Positions 1 to 5,955 of a DNA stretch of 8,040 nucleotides are shown one piece after another. Origin of the DNA: Bermanella sp041589295 (GTDB lineage: Bacteria > Pseudomonadota > Gammaproteobacteria > Pseudomonadales > Oceanobacteraceae); the NCBI GenBank assembly GCA_041589295.1, contig JBFHVZ010000194.1, forward strand, positions 1 to 8,040. The letters are read 5' to 3'. The translations under genes and the position numbers were made by a program. The notes under the pieces were generated by a model, which saw only the letters and a list, made by a program, of their open reading frames with translations, did no database searches and was not told the DNA's origin. Positions within the stretch are counted from its first letter, which is position 1. Each line of letters opens with the position of its first letter.

Positions 1-1
1 G

Positions 2-1261
2 GCCCTATCGCATACAACGGCCCATCAATTATCACAGCAGTATTTAAATGCATTGAATTTATTTGATGAATGCATCGTCTCTACACAACCGTTAGCCGAT
101 TGGGTGCACAAGGTTTCCACTGTTGCGAAAGTGCATGTTGTGCCGAATCAATTGCCGAGGCGTTGGTTTTTTCAACAATCGGCTGTACCGATTCCAACGC
201 GTTTCGAACAGAAGGTCTTGCGTTATTTACCGGGAACCAGTCATCACGATGCGGACTTTGCGTTGCTCAAGCCTGCGTTAATTGAATTTTTAAATCGTCA
301 TGCCGATGTGACGCTAGAGGTAATAGGGCCGCTGCGTTTCGAACTGCCTGAGGTTAATGCGACTCAAGTTCGGCATGTGCCTCCAGTACCTTTTGATCTG
401 TTAGCGTCGCACATGGCGGATACCTGGGTGTGTGTCGCGCCTTTGGTGCCAACGGCATTCAACGCTTGCAAAAGTGGTTTGAAATTTTGGGAGGCAGGGC
501 TTTATGGTGTGCCGTTAGTCGCTTCGCCGTTGGCCGATTTTGCAGGGTATTCCAATGCGGGCTTACAACAAGTGACGACGGAAGCACGATGGTTGGACGC
601 CCTTGAACACCTACTAGATGAAGACGCGTACACGGCGGCCTCTGAGTCTGCGGCTCACACGGCCCGTCGCGTGTTACATGGTGAGGCTGAGAACCCTTAT
701 CTATCGATCTTAGGTTTGGACTTATGCGGTGATAGAGCGGACGAAACCGTTCAGCCAATTAAAGTCGGCCTCACCGAGGACGTGCGCAATATTTCCGAAG
801 CGGAGTTTTATCGCATCCAACAGCAATTTTTTGCTGCTTGGTTTGGTCCGGGTTGGATGGCGTACTTGTTAAAACCAGAATCTGTATTGAACGAATCCAT
901 TATGCCCGGTGAAGTTGTGGATAAAGCCACTCAATTAACTTTGTTGAAGGCAATAAGAAGCCAGCAGCATTGGGCCTGTTCGTTGTTGGGTATATATAGC
1001 GCGGAGAAACCGCTTGATCTAACCTTGAGTCAGTTACCCGAGTTGCCTGACGCGTATCAATCGTATATCGCGAAGCAATATAGCAATTGGGCCGAATGGG
1101 TGGCAGACGTTAGTGCTGCAAACGCCGTGCTTTGGATGCAACAGCGCCAACCAGTGGGTAGCCCGTTTATGCGAAAATGGCGTAAATTCCGACGCTCGCC
1201 TAAGCTTTTCTTTGAAGATGCTAAATCGCCTTGGTTAAAAGGACTGGCTCGGCTTTTTTGA
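2..1261 (+). CDS. Glycosyltransferase, GT4-like (5'-partial)
   Basis: The frame is open from the first bases to a TGA at 1259-1261, so the gene starts upstream of the window. A TTG at 53 is only an internal codon with no ribosome binding site, and the residues before it (ending YLNALNLFDECIVST) read as ordinary protein. What remains looks like the C-terminal nucleotide-sugar-binding half of a GT-B glycosyltransferase. It shows 'CIVSTQPLADW' and 'VHVVPNQLP' (end of the acceptor domain), 'LPGTSHHDADF' (start of the donor domain), then 'VAPLVPTAFNACKSGLKFWEAGLYGVPLVASP' in two parts around 430-530, the usual donor-binding segment with its conserved Glu. About 170 further residues match nothing I recognise, except a basic tail at 1169-1258 (RKWRKFRRSPKLFFEDAK). 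Similar tails occur on capsule and LPS glycosyltransferases. It probably acts at the cytoplasmic face of the membrane in surface polysaccharide synthesis, and nearby kdsA fits that. Donor and acceptor sugars are unknown. Confidence 0.8.
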   Translation, partial: ALSHTTAHQLSQQYLNALNLFDECIVSTQPLADWVHKVSTVAKVHVVPNQLPRRWFFQQSAVPIPTRFEQKVLRYLPGTSHHDADFALLKPALIEFLNRHADVTLEVIGPLRFELPEVNATQVRHVPPVPFDLLASHMADTWVCVAPLVPTAFNACKSGLKFWEAGLYGVPLVASPLADFAGYSNAGLQQVTTEARWLDALEHLLDEDAYTAASESAAHTARRVLHGEAENPYLSILGLDLCGDRADETVQPIKVGLTEDVRNISEAEFYRIQQQFFAAWFGPGWMAYLLKPESVLNESIMPGEVVDKATQLTLLKAIRSQQHWACSLLGIYSAEKPLDLTLSQLPELPDAYQSYIAKQYSNWAEWVADVSAANAVLWMQQRQPVGSPFMRKWRKFRRSPKLFFEDAKSPWLKGLARLF

Positions 1262-1297
1262 AATTAAAGCCATGCCTCACAGTTTGCTTTGATCCCC

Positions 1298-1327
1298 GTG
1301 ACTCCGCGACCGTTATTAGGCTATAGT
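1298..1327 (+). promoter_or_regulatory. Probable sigma-70 promoter for kdsA
   Basis: A TATAGT -10 (1322-1327) lies 18 bases after GTGACT (1298-1303), which matches the TTGACA -35 at four of six positions. Transcription would begin near 1334, giving a leader of about 45 bases. It falls in the 117-base gap after the glycosyltransferase, which shows no terminator, so some read-through into kdsA is also possible. Confidence 0.45.
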
Positions 1328-1378
1328 CCCGCCTCTCTTTTTTAACTTTTTTCGACCCACGAACACTAAGGCCCGACC

Positions 1379-2218
1379 ATGATCCAACAGGTTAATGTTC
1401 AAAATATTGAAGTAAACAACAAAAAACCATTCGTATTGTTCGGTGACATGAACGTTCTGGAAAGCCGCGATTTGGCTATGGCGATCTGTGAGCACTATGT
1501 CAAAGTGACCGAAAAACTGGGTATTCCATACGTGTTCAAGGCGTCTTTTGATAAGGCGAACCGTTCTTCCATTAATTCTTACCGTGGTCCAGGTATGGAA
1601 GAGGGCATCAAGATTTTTGAAGAGATCAAAAAGACGTTTAATGTGCCTGTAATCACTGACGTTCACGAGCCGTTCCAAGCCGCTCCTGTGGCCGAAGTGG
1701 TAGATGTGATTCAGTTGCCAGCGTTCTTGGCGCGTCAGACTGACTTGGTTGTGGCCATGGCGAAAACCGGTGCTGCGATCAATGTGAAAAAGCCACAGTT
1801 TTTAGCTCCCCACGAAATGCGTCACATCATTACTAAGTTCCACGAAGCGGGCAACGACAAGGTAATGTTGTGCGAGCGTGGCTCATCATTCGGTTACAAC
1901 AACCTAGTGGTTGATATGCTGGGCATGGACGACATGAAGAAGCAAGCACCCGTGATTTTTGATGCGACCCATGCTTTGCAACGTCCGGGCGGTCGCGCAG
2001 ATTCTGCCGATGGTCGTCGTGCACAGGCATTCGAATTGGCACGTTCTGGTATGGCGTTGGGTATTGCAGGTCTGTTCTTAGAAGCGCATCCGAACCCAGC
2101 CGAAGCGAAATGCGATGGCCCATGCGCGTTGCCATTGGATAAGCTAGAGCCTTACCTCGTGCAAATGAAAGCTGTGGATGATTTAGTGAAGTCTTTCGAG
2201 CCGGTGATTATTGAATAA
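1379..2218 (+). CDS. kdsA: 3-deoxy-8-phosphooctulonate synthase (Kdo-8-phosphate synthase)
   Basis: KdsA condenses phosphoenolpyruvate with arabinose 5-phosphate to give Kdo 8-phosphate, the first committed step to the Kdo of the LPS inner core; it is a cytoplasmic tetramer. The 279 residues follow the family end to end. Visible motifs are FVLFGDMNVLESRDLAM near the start, KASFDKANRSS (residues 54-64, with substrate-binding Lys, Asn and Arg), SYRGPG, ITDVHEP, VIQLPAFLARQTDL, INVKKPQF, FGYNNLVVDM, FDATHALQ, GRRAQ and FLEAHPNP. Asn25 sits where metal-dependent KdsA enzymes have Cys, so this should be the metal-independent class. The ATG at 1379 has TAAGG (1367-1371) seven bases upstream. Many gammaproteobacteria have pyrG-kdsA-eno, but here neither neighbour is present; the gene sits after a glycosyltransferase and ends in a strong hairpin. 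It looks like a single-gene unit in an envelope-polysaccharide setting. Confidence 0.97.
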   Translation: MIQQVNVQNIEVNNKKPFVLFGDMNVLESRDLAMAICEHYVKVTEKLGIPYVFKASFDKANRSSINSYRGPGMEEGIKIFEEIKKTFNVPVITDVHEPFQAAPVAEVVDVIQLPAFLARQTDLVVAMAKTGAAINVKKPQFLAPHEMRHIITKFHEAGNDKVMLCERGSSFGYNNLVVDMLGMDDMKKQAPVIFDATHALQRPGGRADSADGRRAQAFELARSGMALGIAGLFLEAHPNPAEAKCDGPCALPLDKLEPYLVQMKAVDDLVKSFEPVIIE

Positions 2219-2245
2219 GGTTTGTTGCGTCACTTCCTCGCTGAT

Positions 2246-2275
2246 AAAAAACGCGGAGCTTGCTCCGCGTTTTTT
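2246..2275. terminator. Bidirectional intrinsic terminator between kdsA and hnoD-like gene
   Basis: A perfect stem ACGCGGAG / CTCCGCGT (2251-2258 with 2263-2270, loop CTTG) is flanked by five A's on the left and a run of T's on the right. It therefore has a U-tract in both directions. It serves the convergent genes kdsA (+) and the 2274-3569 gene (-). The TAA stop of the latter (2274-2276) overlaps the outer A/T part of the stem. Confidence 0.9.
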
Positions 2276-3569
2276 ATTCTTCTTCTGGGCCGGTATCCTC
2301 TTTGCGTACAAACAAATTCAGCTCTTGCGGATTCGCTGCAAGGTAGGCGGTGAGCTTGCCAATTAAGGCTTGGTTTAATTCGCTGCCCTTGGCCAGCAGA
2401 AAAATCCCCTCGTTAGATACCACATCTCGGCTGACGATCATGCCATCTTGTAACTCGTTGGGCAGCACTAATTTATCCTGAGCGTCAGGGTGGAAGCTGG
2501 CCAGTTTTTTAATTAACGCGACATAGAGTTTCGTCAAAGCTGCATCGTAGCGCTTGCCCGCATATTTTAATAAATATTCACAAGCGTCATCTGCGCTCAG
2601 GGCATCTTTCACGAGTAGCCCTGTACTTAGCTGCTGAAAGTCCACGGTTAATCGTAAAATCCGCGACCCTAAGGGAATGGTTTTACCTTTGAGTTTTAGA
2701 GGGCCGCTACCGTCTACGTTTTCATTTAGATGACGCAGTAAGTGAGCCGGAAAATCCAAACCAGAAATCGGCATCAGAATATCCGCACCAAGCATCCCGT
2801 AGCGGTCGTAGGTTTTGCGTTGATCGGCCGAAAGGGAGTAGGGTTTGCTGCTGCGCAGTTCTTCATCCAGCATGAGTTTGCCTAACTGGAATAATAACGC
2901 GGCGGTGCGCAGTTCGTTGATGACGCGTTTTTCCAGTTTTAATAATTTACCCATGGCCATGCTGTGACTGATCACTTTGGCGGTAAAGCCTTGCGGTGTA
3001 GGGCAGAGCTGATTGGCTAAACCACTGATTACCTTAATCGTGGTGTTCGCTTGCTTCAGCAGCTCTTCTTTAGCGAGACCAGCGTAGCTGCTCATTTGTG
3101 CTAACTCTGCCTCAACATCCGCCACTTGGCTTTTTAGCTGCTGATATTCCTCATTGGGGCTGCTGCCTTGCTCCTGCTTGAGTACGGCTTCTGAAACTAT
3201 GATGTCTCTAAGGTTTTGGTTGTCCCAAGGCTTGGCCAAGTACTGGTGAACCTGCCCTTCATTGATGGCCCGTATGGTGCTCTCTTGATCGGAATACCCC
3301 GTGAGTAGAATGCGCCGCGCATCGGGCTGAATTTTCATGCTTTCCGCAAGAAAGGTCGCGCCGTCCATTTCAGGCATACGCATATCAGACAGCAAAATGT
3401 CGAACGGTTGTTCAGCCAGCTTAGTTAATGCCTCAGCCCCAGAAGATGCCGTAACGAGTTCAAAGTCGGCACCGCGAAACACCCGTTGTAGGGCGCTTAA
3501 CACCTGTGCTTCGTCGTCTACAGCCAATATGCGTGTGACGGTTGCTGCTTGTTGCTTTAGCTCGCTCAT
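2274..3569 (-). CDS. hnoD: Response regulator with degenerate HD-GYP domain (HnoD-like)
   Basis: The 431 residues comprise a receiver domain (about 12-130), a helical linker (about 138-175) and an HD-GYP-like domain (about 176-350). A C-terminal segment follows (about 370-425, VLPNELQDGMIVSRDVVS), of a type found on other HD-GYP and HDOD regulators. The receiver is intact: acidic pair Asp18/Asp19, phosphoacceptor Asp62 (SDMRMPEMDG), Thr90, and Lys113 in YLAKPWD. The HD-GYP part has lost its active site: the usual HDIGK is FQLGK (227-231), HHExxDGxGYP is LNENVDGSGPL (281-291), and the His before the central Gly-Ala is missing. It should bind no catalytic metals and not cleave cyclic di-GMP. 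This architecture matches Shewanella HnoD, a phosphorylation-controlled inhibitor of the EAL enzyme HnoB. It is divergent from the H-NOX/kinase operon, which supports that name. GGAG (3577-3580) lies seven bases before the ATG (3569-3567). The symbol rests on architecture and context. Confidence 0.85.
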   Translation of the reverse strand: MSELKQQAATVTRILAVDDEAQVLSALQRVFRGADFELVTASSGAEALTKLAEQPFDILLSDMRMPEMDGATFLAESMKIQPDARRILLTGYSDQESTIRAINEGQVHQYLAKPWDNQNLRDIIVSEAVLKQEQGSSPNEEYQQLKSQVADVEAELAQMSSYAGLAKEELLKQANTTIKVISGLANQLCPTPQGFTAKVISHSMAMGKLLKLEKRVINELRTAALLFQLGKLMLDEELRSSKPYSLSADQRKTYDRYGMLGADILMPISGLDFPAHLLRHLNENVDGSGPLKLKGKTIPLGSRILRLTVDFQQLSTGLLVKDALSADDACEYLLKYAGKRYDAALTKLYVALIKKLASFHPDAQDKLVLPNELQDGMIVSRDVVSNEGIFLLAKGSELNQALIGKLTAYLAANPQELNLFVRKEDTGPEEE

Positions 3570-3725
3570 GGCTTTACTCCACTCACCTCAGCTGTGACCT
3601 GACTATATTTTAACCTGTCATACCTGTCTAAGATTAAAAAAGTCTAATTACTGACTATTATTTATACAACCTAGGGCGTAAGGTAAAACCGTTGTAGGCA
3701 AAAGGCGTCAGTCCAGAGGCAGTCA
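3570..3725. promoter_or_regulatory. Divergent hno regulatory region with repeated TGWCTA-like boxes
   Basis: This 156-base AT-rich gap separates the two divergent hno transcripts. Five related boxes start at 3600 (TGACTA), 3616 (TGTCAT), 3625 (TGTCTA), 3641 (AGTCTA) and 3652 (TGACTA). The outer pair are part of an exact 8-base direct repeat CTGACTAT (3599-3606 and 3651-3658), 52 bases apart, about five helical turns. Boxes 3600 and 3625 lie on the -10 and -35 of the leftward promoter. For the rightward genes the best promoter I find is weak: TTAAAA (3634-3639), 16 bases, TATTAT (3656-3661). The boxes are candidate operators for the HTH-REC protein encoded next door. A separate GTCAGT pair (3707-3712, 3722-3727) brackets the hnoC ribosome binding site. 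Confidence 0.5.
3602..3630 (-). promoter_or_regulatory. Sigma-70 promoter for the hnoD-like gene
   Basis: On the minus strand TAGACA (3630-3625, five of six to TTGACA) is followed after 17 bases by TATAGT (3607-3602, five of six to TATAAT). Transcription should begin near 3595, leaving a leader of about 25 bases that contains the GGAG ribosome binding site. Confidence 0.6.
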
Positions 3726-4370
3726 GTGGGCGGGTCGGTTAAGCAGGGCGATAGGGTTTACACCACTGGTGATGTAGCCAAGTTAGTCGGGGTGAATTTT
3801 CGTACCGTCATTCGCTGGATTCAACGTGGTGAACTGGCGGGATATCAGCTCCCTGGCCGTGGTGATCATCGCGTAACGGAGCAAGCGCTTTTGGCGTTTA
3901 TGCAAAAGCACCAGATGCCGGTACCGGATGCCATGTCGGCTGTGAGCGAGCTTGAACCGTCACACCAAGCAAACCGAGCGCCGCCAAAAAACACGTCTGA
4001 TAAAACAGTATTGATAGTGGAAGATGAGCCCGCCATGCGACGGGCCATTGAACGGGTGTTTGCTCGGGCTGGCTGGCAAGTATTCAGTGCTGAGGACGGC
4101 TTTCAGGCCGGCGCGATGCTGATGGCCCATAACCCCAGTTTGATGACCCTAGACCTAAAAATGCCTGGTATGGATGGTTTTGACGTACTGACATTTACGC
4201 GAAACCAGTTGGCGCACCTACCGCTGCAAATCATGGTGATATCAGCGCAACCGCAATCGGATTTAGACCGAGCCATTGCGTTAGGAGCCAATGCCGCACT
4301 CGCAAAACCCTTTGAAAACGCTGCGCTACTGGCGCAGGCCCAGCAATTACTGAGTACTGCTAAACGCTAA
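3726..4370 (+). CDS. hnoC: HTH-REC response regulator (HnoC-like transcription factor)
   Basis: The 214-residue protein has an N-terminal excisionase/MerR-type winged helix-turn-helix (about 11-62: YTTGDVAKLVGVNFRTVIRW, then the wing LPGRGDHRVTEQAL). A Pro/Ser-rich linker (63-92) leads to a C-terminal receiver domain (93-212). The receiver keeps Glu99/Asp100, phosphoacceptor Asp143 (TLDLKMPGMDG), Ser173 and Lys194 in AKPF, so it should be phosphorylatable. The order, DNA-binding domain first and receiver last, is the reverse of common OmpR and NarL regulators. The start is GTG 3726, with AGAGG (3715-3719) six bases upstream; no in-frame ATG lies before the HTH. It is followed after 12 bases by the H-NOX gene. 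In Shewanella, HnoC is the DNA-binding regulator of the H-NOX network and represses hno genes until phosphorylated; the same role is inferred here, with the upstream boxes as likely target. I do not recall the exact domain order of Shewanella HnoC. Confidence 0.85.
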   Translation: MGGSVKQGDRVYTTGDVAKLVGVNFRTVIRWIQRGELAGYQLPGRGDHRVTEQALLAFMQKHQMPVPDAMSAVSELEPSHQANRAPPKNTSDKTVLIVEDEPAMRRAIERVFARAGWQVFSAEDGFQAGAMLMAHNPSLMTLDLKMPGMDGFDVLTFTRNQLAHLPLQIMVISAQPQSDLDRAIALGANAALAKPFENAALLAQAQQLLSTAKR

Positions 4371-4382
4371 CAGGAGATCCCC

Positions 4383-4925
4383 ATGCAAGGCATTATCTTT
4401 AACGCATTAGCTGAGTTTGTAGAAGAAACCGCAGGCTTAGAAGCTTGGAATGACATATTGGAAGACAGCCAAGTCGCCAGCGGCGGAGCCTACACGTCTG
4501 GCGGTACCTATCCAGACGAGGAGATTGTTGCACTGGCTGTAGCCATTTGCGACAAACTAGGGCTTGAGTTGAATGATGGTCTACGCGCGTTTGGGCAGTA
4601 TCTGTTTGGTTTTTTGTTAGAGCGGGGACCGGTACAAATTAAATCTTACGCCGACACGCAAACCATGTTGTCCGAACTGGACTCCGTGGTTCATACCGAG
4701 GTGAAACGCGTACATCCTGATGCCTATACACCCTTTTTCGAATATCAACCGTCTGATACCACCTCCGGCGAATTAGTTTATCGCTCGAAACGAAAACTGT
4801 GTGCCGTGGCTGAAGGCCTGCTGGCGGGTGCCGCCGCACATTATGGCCAAAGCGTTGCCATGAAACACACCCACTGCGTCCACAAAGGCGAAGAAGATTG
4901 CCGTTGGCATTTAACCTTTAGCTAA
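4383..4925 (+). CDS. hnoX: H-NOX haem nitric-oxide sensor protein
   Basis: This is a stand-alone haem-NO-binding domain of 180 residues, the usual length for bacterial H-NOX. The start MQGIIFNALAEFVEE and 'LEAWNDIL' are family hallmarks. The proximal haem ligand is His104 (VVHTEV), Pro117 is the conserved haem-distorting proline, and Tyr133-Ser135-Arg137 is the YxSxR motif that holds the haem propionates. Val142 occupies the place of the distal Tyr140 of the O2-binding Thermoanaerobacter protein, which predicts an NO-selective (not O2-binding) sensor. Cys140, Cys165 and Cys173, with nearby His162/His164, resemble the zinc and redox site described in Vibrio and Shewanella H-NOX. The protein is soluble and cytoplasmic. 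NO-bound H-NOX typically inhibits its partner kinase, here the next gene 30 bases downstream. AGGAG (4372-4376) sits six bases before the ATG. The residue equivalences are hand alignments from memory. Confidence 0.95.
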   Translation: MQGIIFNALAEFVEETAGLEAWNDILEDSQVASGGAYTSGGTYPDEEIVALAVAICDKLGLELNDGLRAFGQYLFGFLLERGPVQIKSYADTQTMLSELDSVVHTEVKRVHPDAYTPFFEYQPSDTTSGELVYRSKRKLCAVAEGLLAGAAAHYGQSVAMKHTHCVHKGEEDCRWHLTFS

Positions 4926-4955
4926 CCTTCACTCATCAAAGTACGTGAGGTGACC

Positions 4956-5888
4956 ATGAGCGAAGATGTTTATAAAAAAGCATATGAGCGTGAAAAAGCC
5001 GCACGGTTAGCCGCGGAAAAACTTCTCGACGAAAAAACGCGGGAAGTTCAATCCAGTTTGAGTACGATTCAATACCAATTTGATGAATTGAAAAAAACTC
5101 AAAGCCAATTGGTGCAGTCAGAAAAAATGGCCTCGCTTGGTCAGCTGGCTGCCGGTGTGGCCCACGAAATCAACAACCCGATCGGGTTTGTGATCAGTAA
5201 TGTCTCCACGCTGGCGGAATATAATGAAGCGCTGCACGAATTTGCAGAACACACTATAAATTATTTGAATGCGCCCAATGACAATGTGAAACAAAAAATC
5301 TTGGACATTGCTAAGAAAGAGGACATTTTATTTATCGTTGACGACATCAGTACCATTGTTAATGACGCACAAGAAGGGCTTGGTCGTGTTAAAGACATCG
5401 TTGCGAACCTTAAACAGTTTGCCCGTACAGACGAAGAGCAGAGTGAGGCATTTGACTTAAACGAAAACATCGAAAACACCATTAAAGTGGCGTGGAACGA
5501 ATTAAAGTACAAAGTGAATCTAGTAAAAGATTTTAAAGCAGATCTGCCTTTGGTGTTTGGTCATCCCGGCAAAATCAATCAAGTTATATTGAATATGTTA
5601 GTGAACGCCGCACAAGCAATTGAAGGCGAAGGTGAAATAAAACTGCGTACTCAAGCGGTCGATAAATATGTACGCTTAGACATCGAAGACAATGGTTGTG
5701 GTATGAGCGACGAGGTGAAAGCAAAAATCTTTGACCCCTTCTTTACCACTAAACCAGTGAATGTGGGCACTGGCTTAGGTTTGTCGATCTCTTACGGCAT
5801 CATCGAAGAGCAAGGTGGTCGTATCGAAGTGGTGTCGGAAATTGGTGAAGGTACTTGCTTTAAAATATATTTGCCGGTTGCGAACTAA
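4956..5888 (+). CDS. hnoK: Cytoplasmic H-NOX-associated sensor histidine kinase (HnoK-like)
   Basis: The 310-residue kinase has no membrane segment and no PAS, GAF or other sensor domain. A charged coiled coil (about 3-58) leads to the dimerisation/phosphotransfer domain with His70 in GVAHEINNPIG. A long helical stretch (78-165) follows, then the ATPase domain: N box NMLVNAAQAI (Asn213/Asn217), G1 DNGCGM (245-250), F box FDPFFTTK (259-266) and G2 GTGLGLSI (271-278). All catalytic motifs are intact. Lack of its own input domain, and its place directly after the H-NOX gene, mean the NO signal is probably received by binding H-NOX, as for Shewanella HnoK. Likely phosphate acceptors are the receiver domains of the two regulators encoded alongside. 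I chose ATG 4956 because GAGG (4947-4950) is correctly spaced for it; a GTG at 4950 would add two residues but overlaps that site. No clear terminator follows before the convergent dusC tail. Confidence 0.93.
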   Translation: MSEDVYKKAYEREKAARLAAEKLLDEKTREVQSSLSTIQYQFDELKKTQSQLVQSEKMASLGQLAAGVAHEINNPIGFVISNVSTLAEYNEALHEFAEHTINYLNAPNDNVKQKILDIAKKEDILFIVDDISTIVNDAQEGLGRVKDIVANLKQFARTDEEQSEAFDLNENIENTIKVAWNELKYKVNLVKDFKADLPLVFGHPGKINQVILNMLVNAAQAIEGEGEIKLRTQAVDKYVRLDIEDNGCGMSDEVKAKIFDPFFTTKPVNVGTGLGLSISYGIIEEQGGRIEVVSEIGEGTCFKIYLPVAN

Positions 5889-5955
5889 GCAAGACGGTAT
5901 CAGGTACGATGTGTCATGCAAAAAAAAGGCGTGAAACGATAAGAACTCAGCTGGG

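Noticed and set aside
53..55. TTG as start of the glycosyltransferase
   Set aside because: The frame stays open to the left edge, the residues before it continue the family pattern, and no ribosome binding site precedes it. The gene is treated as cut by the window edge.
1284..1294. TTGCTT or TTGATC as the -35 of kdsA
   Set aside because: They lie 27-32 bases from TATAGT, far too distant; GTGACT at 1298 is correctly spaced.
1316..1678. Minus-strand frame opposite kdsA
   Set aside because: It lies almost wholly over kdsA, runs through the kdsA promoter and shows no recognisable protein features; it is a shadow frame.
4950..4952. GTG start for the histidine kinase
   Set aside because: It overlaps the GAGG motif that is correctly placed for ATG 4956, so the ATG is preferred.
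5889..5955. Terminator between the kinase and dusC
   Set aside because: There is a run of seven A's but no convincing GC-rich stem on either strand.
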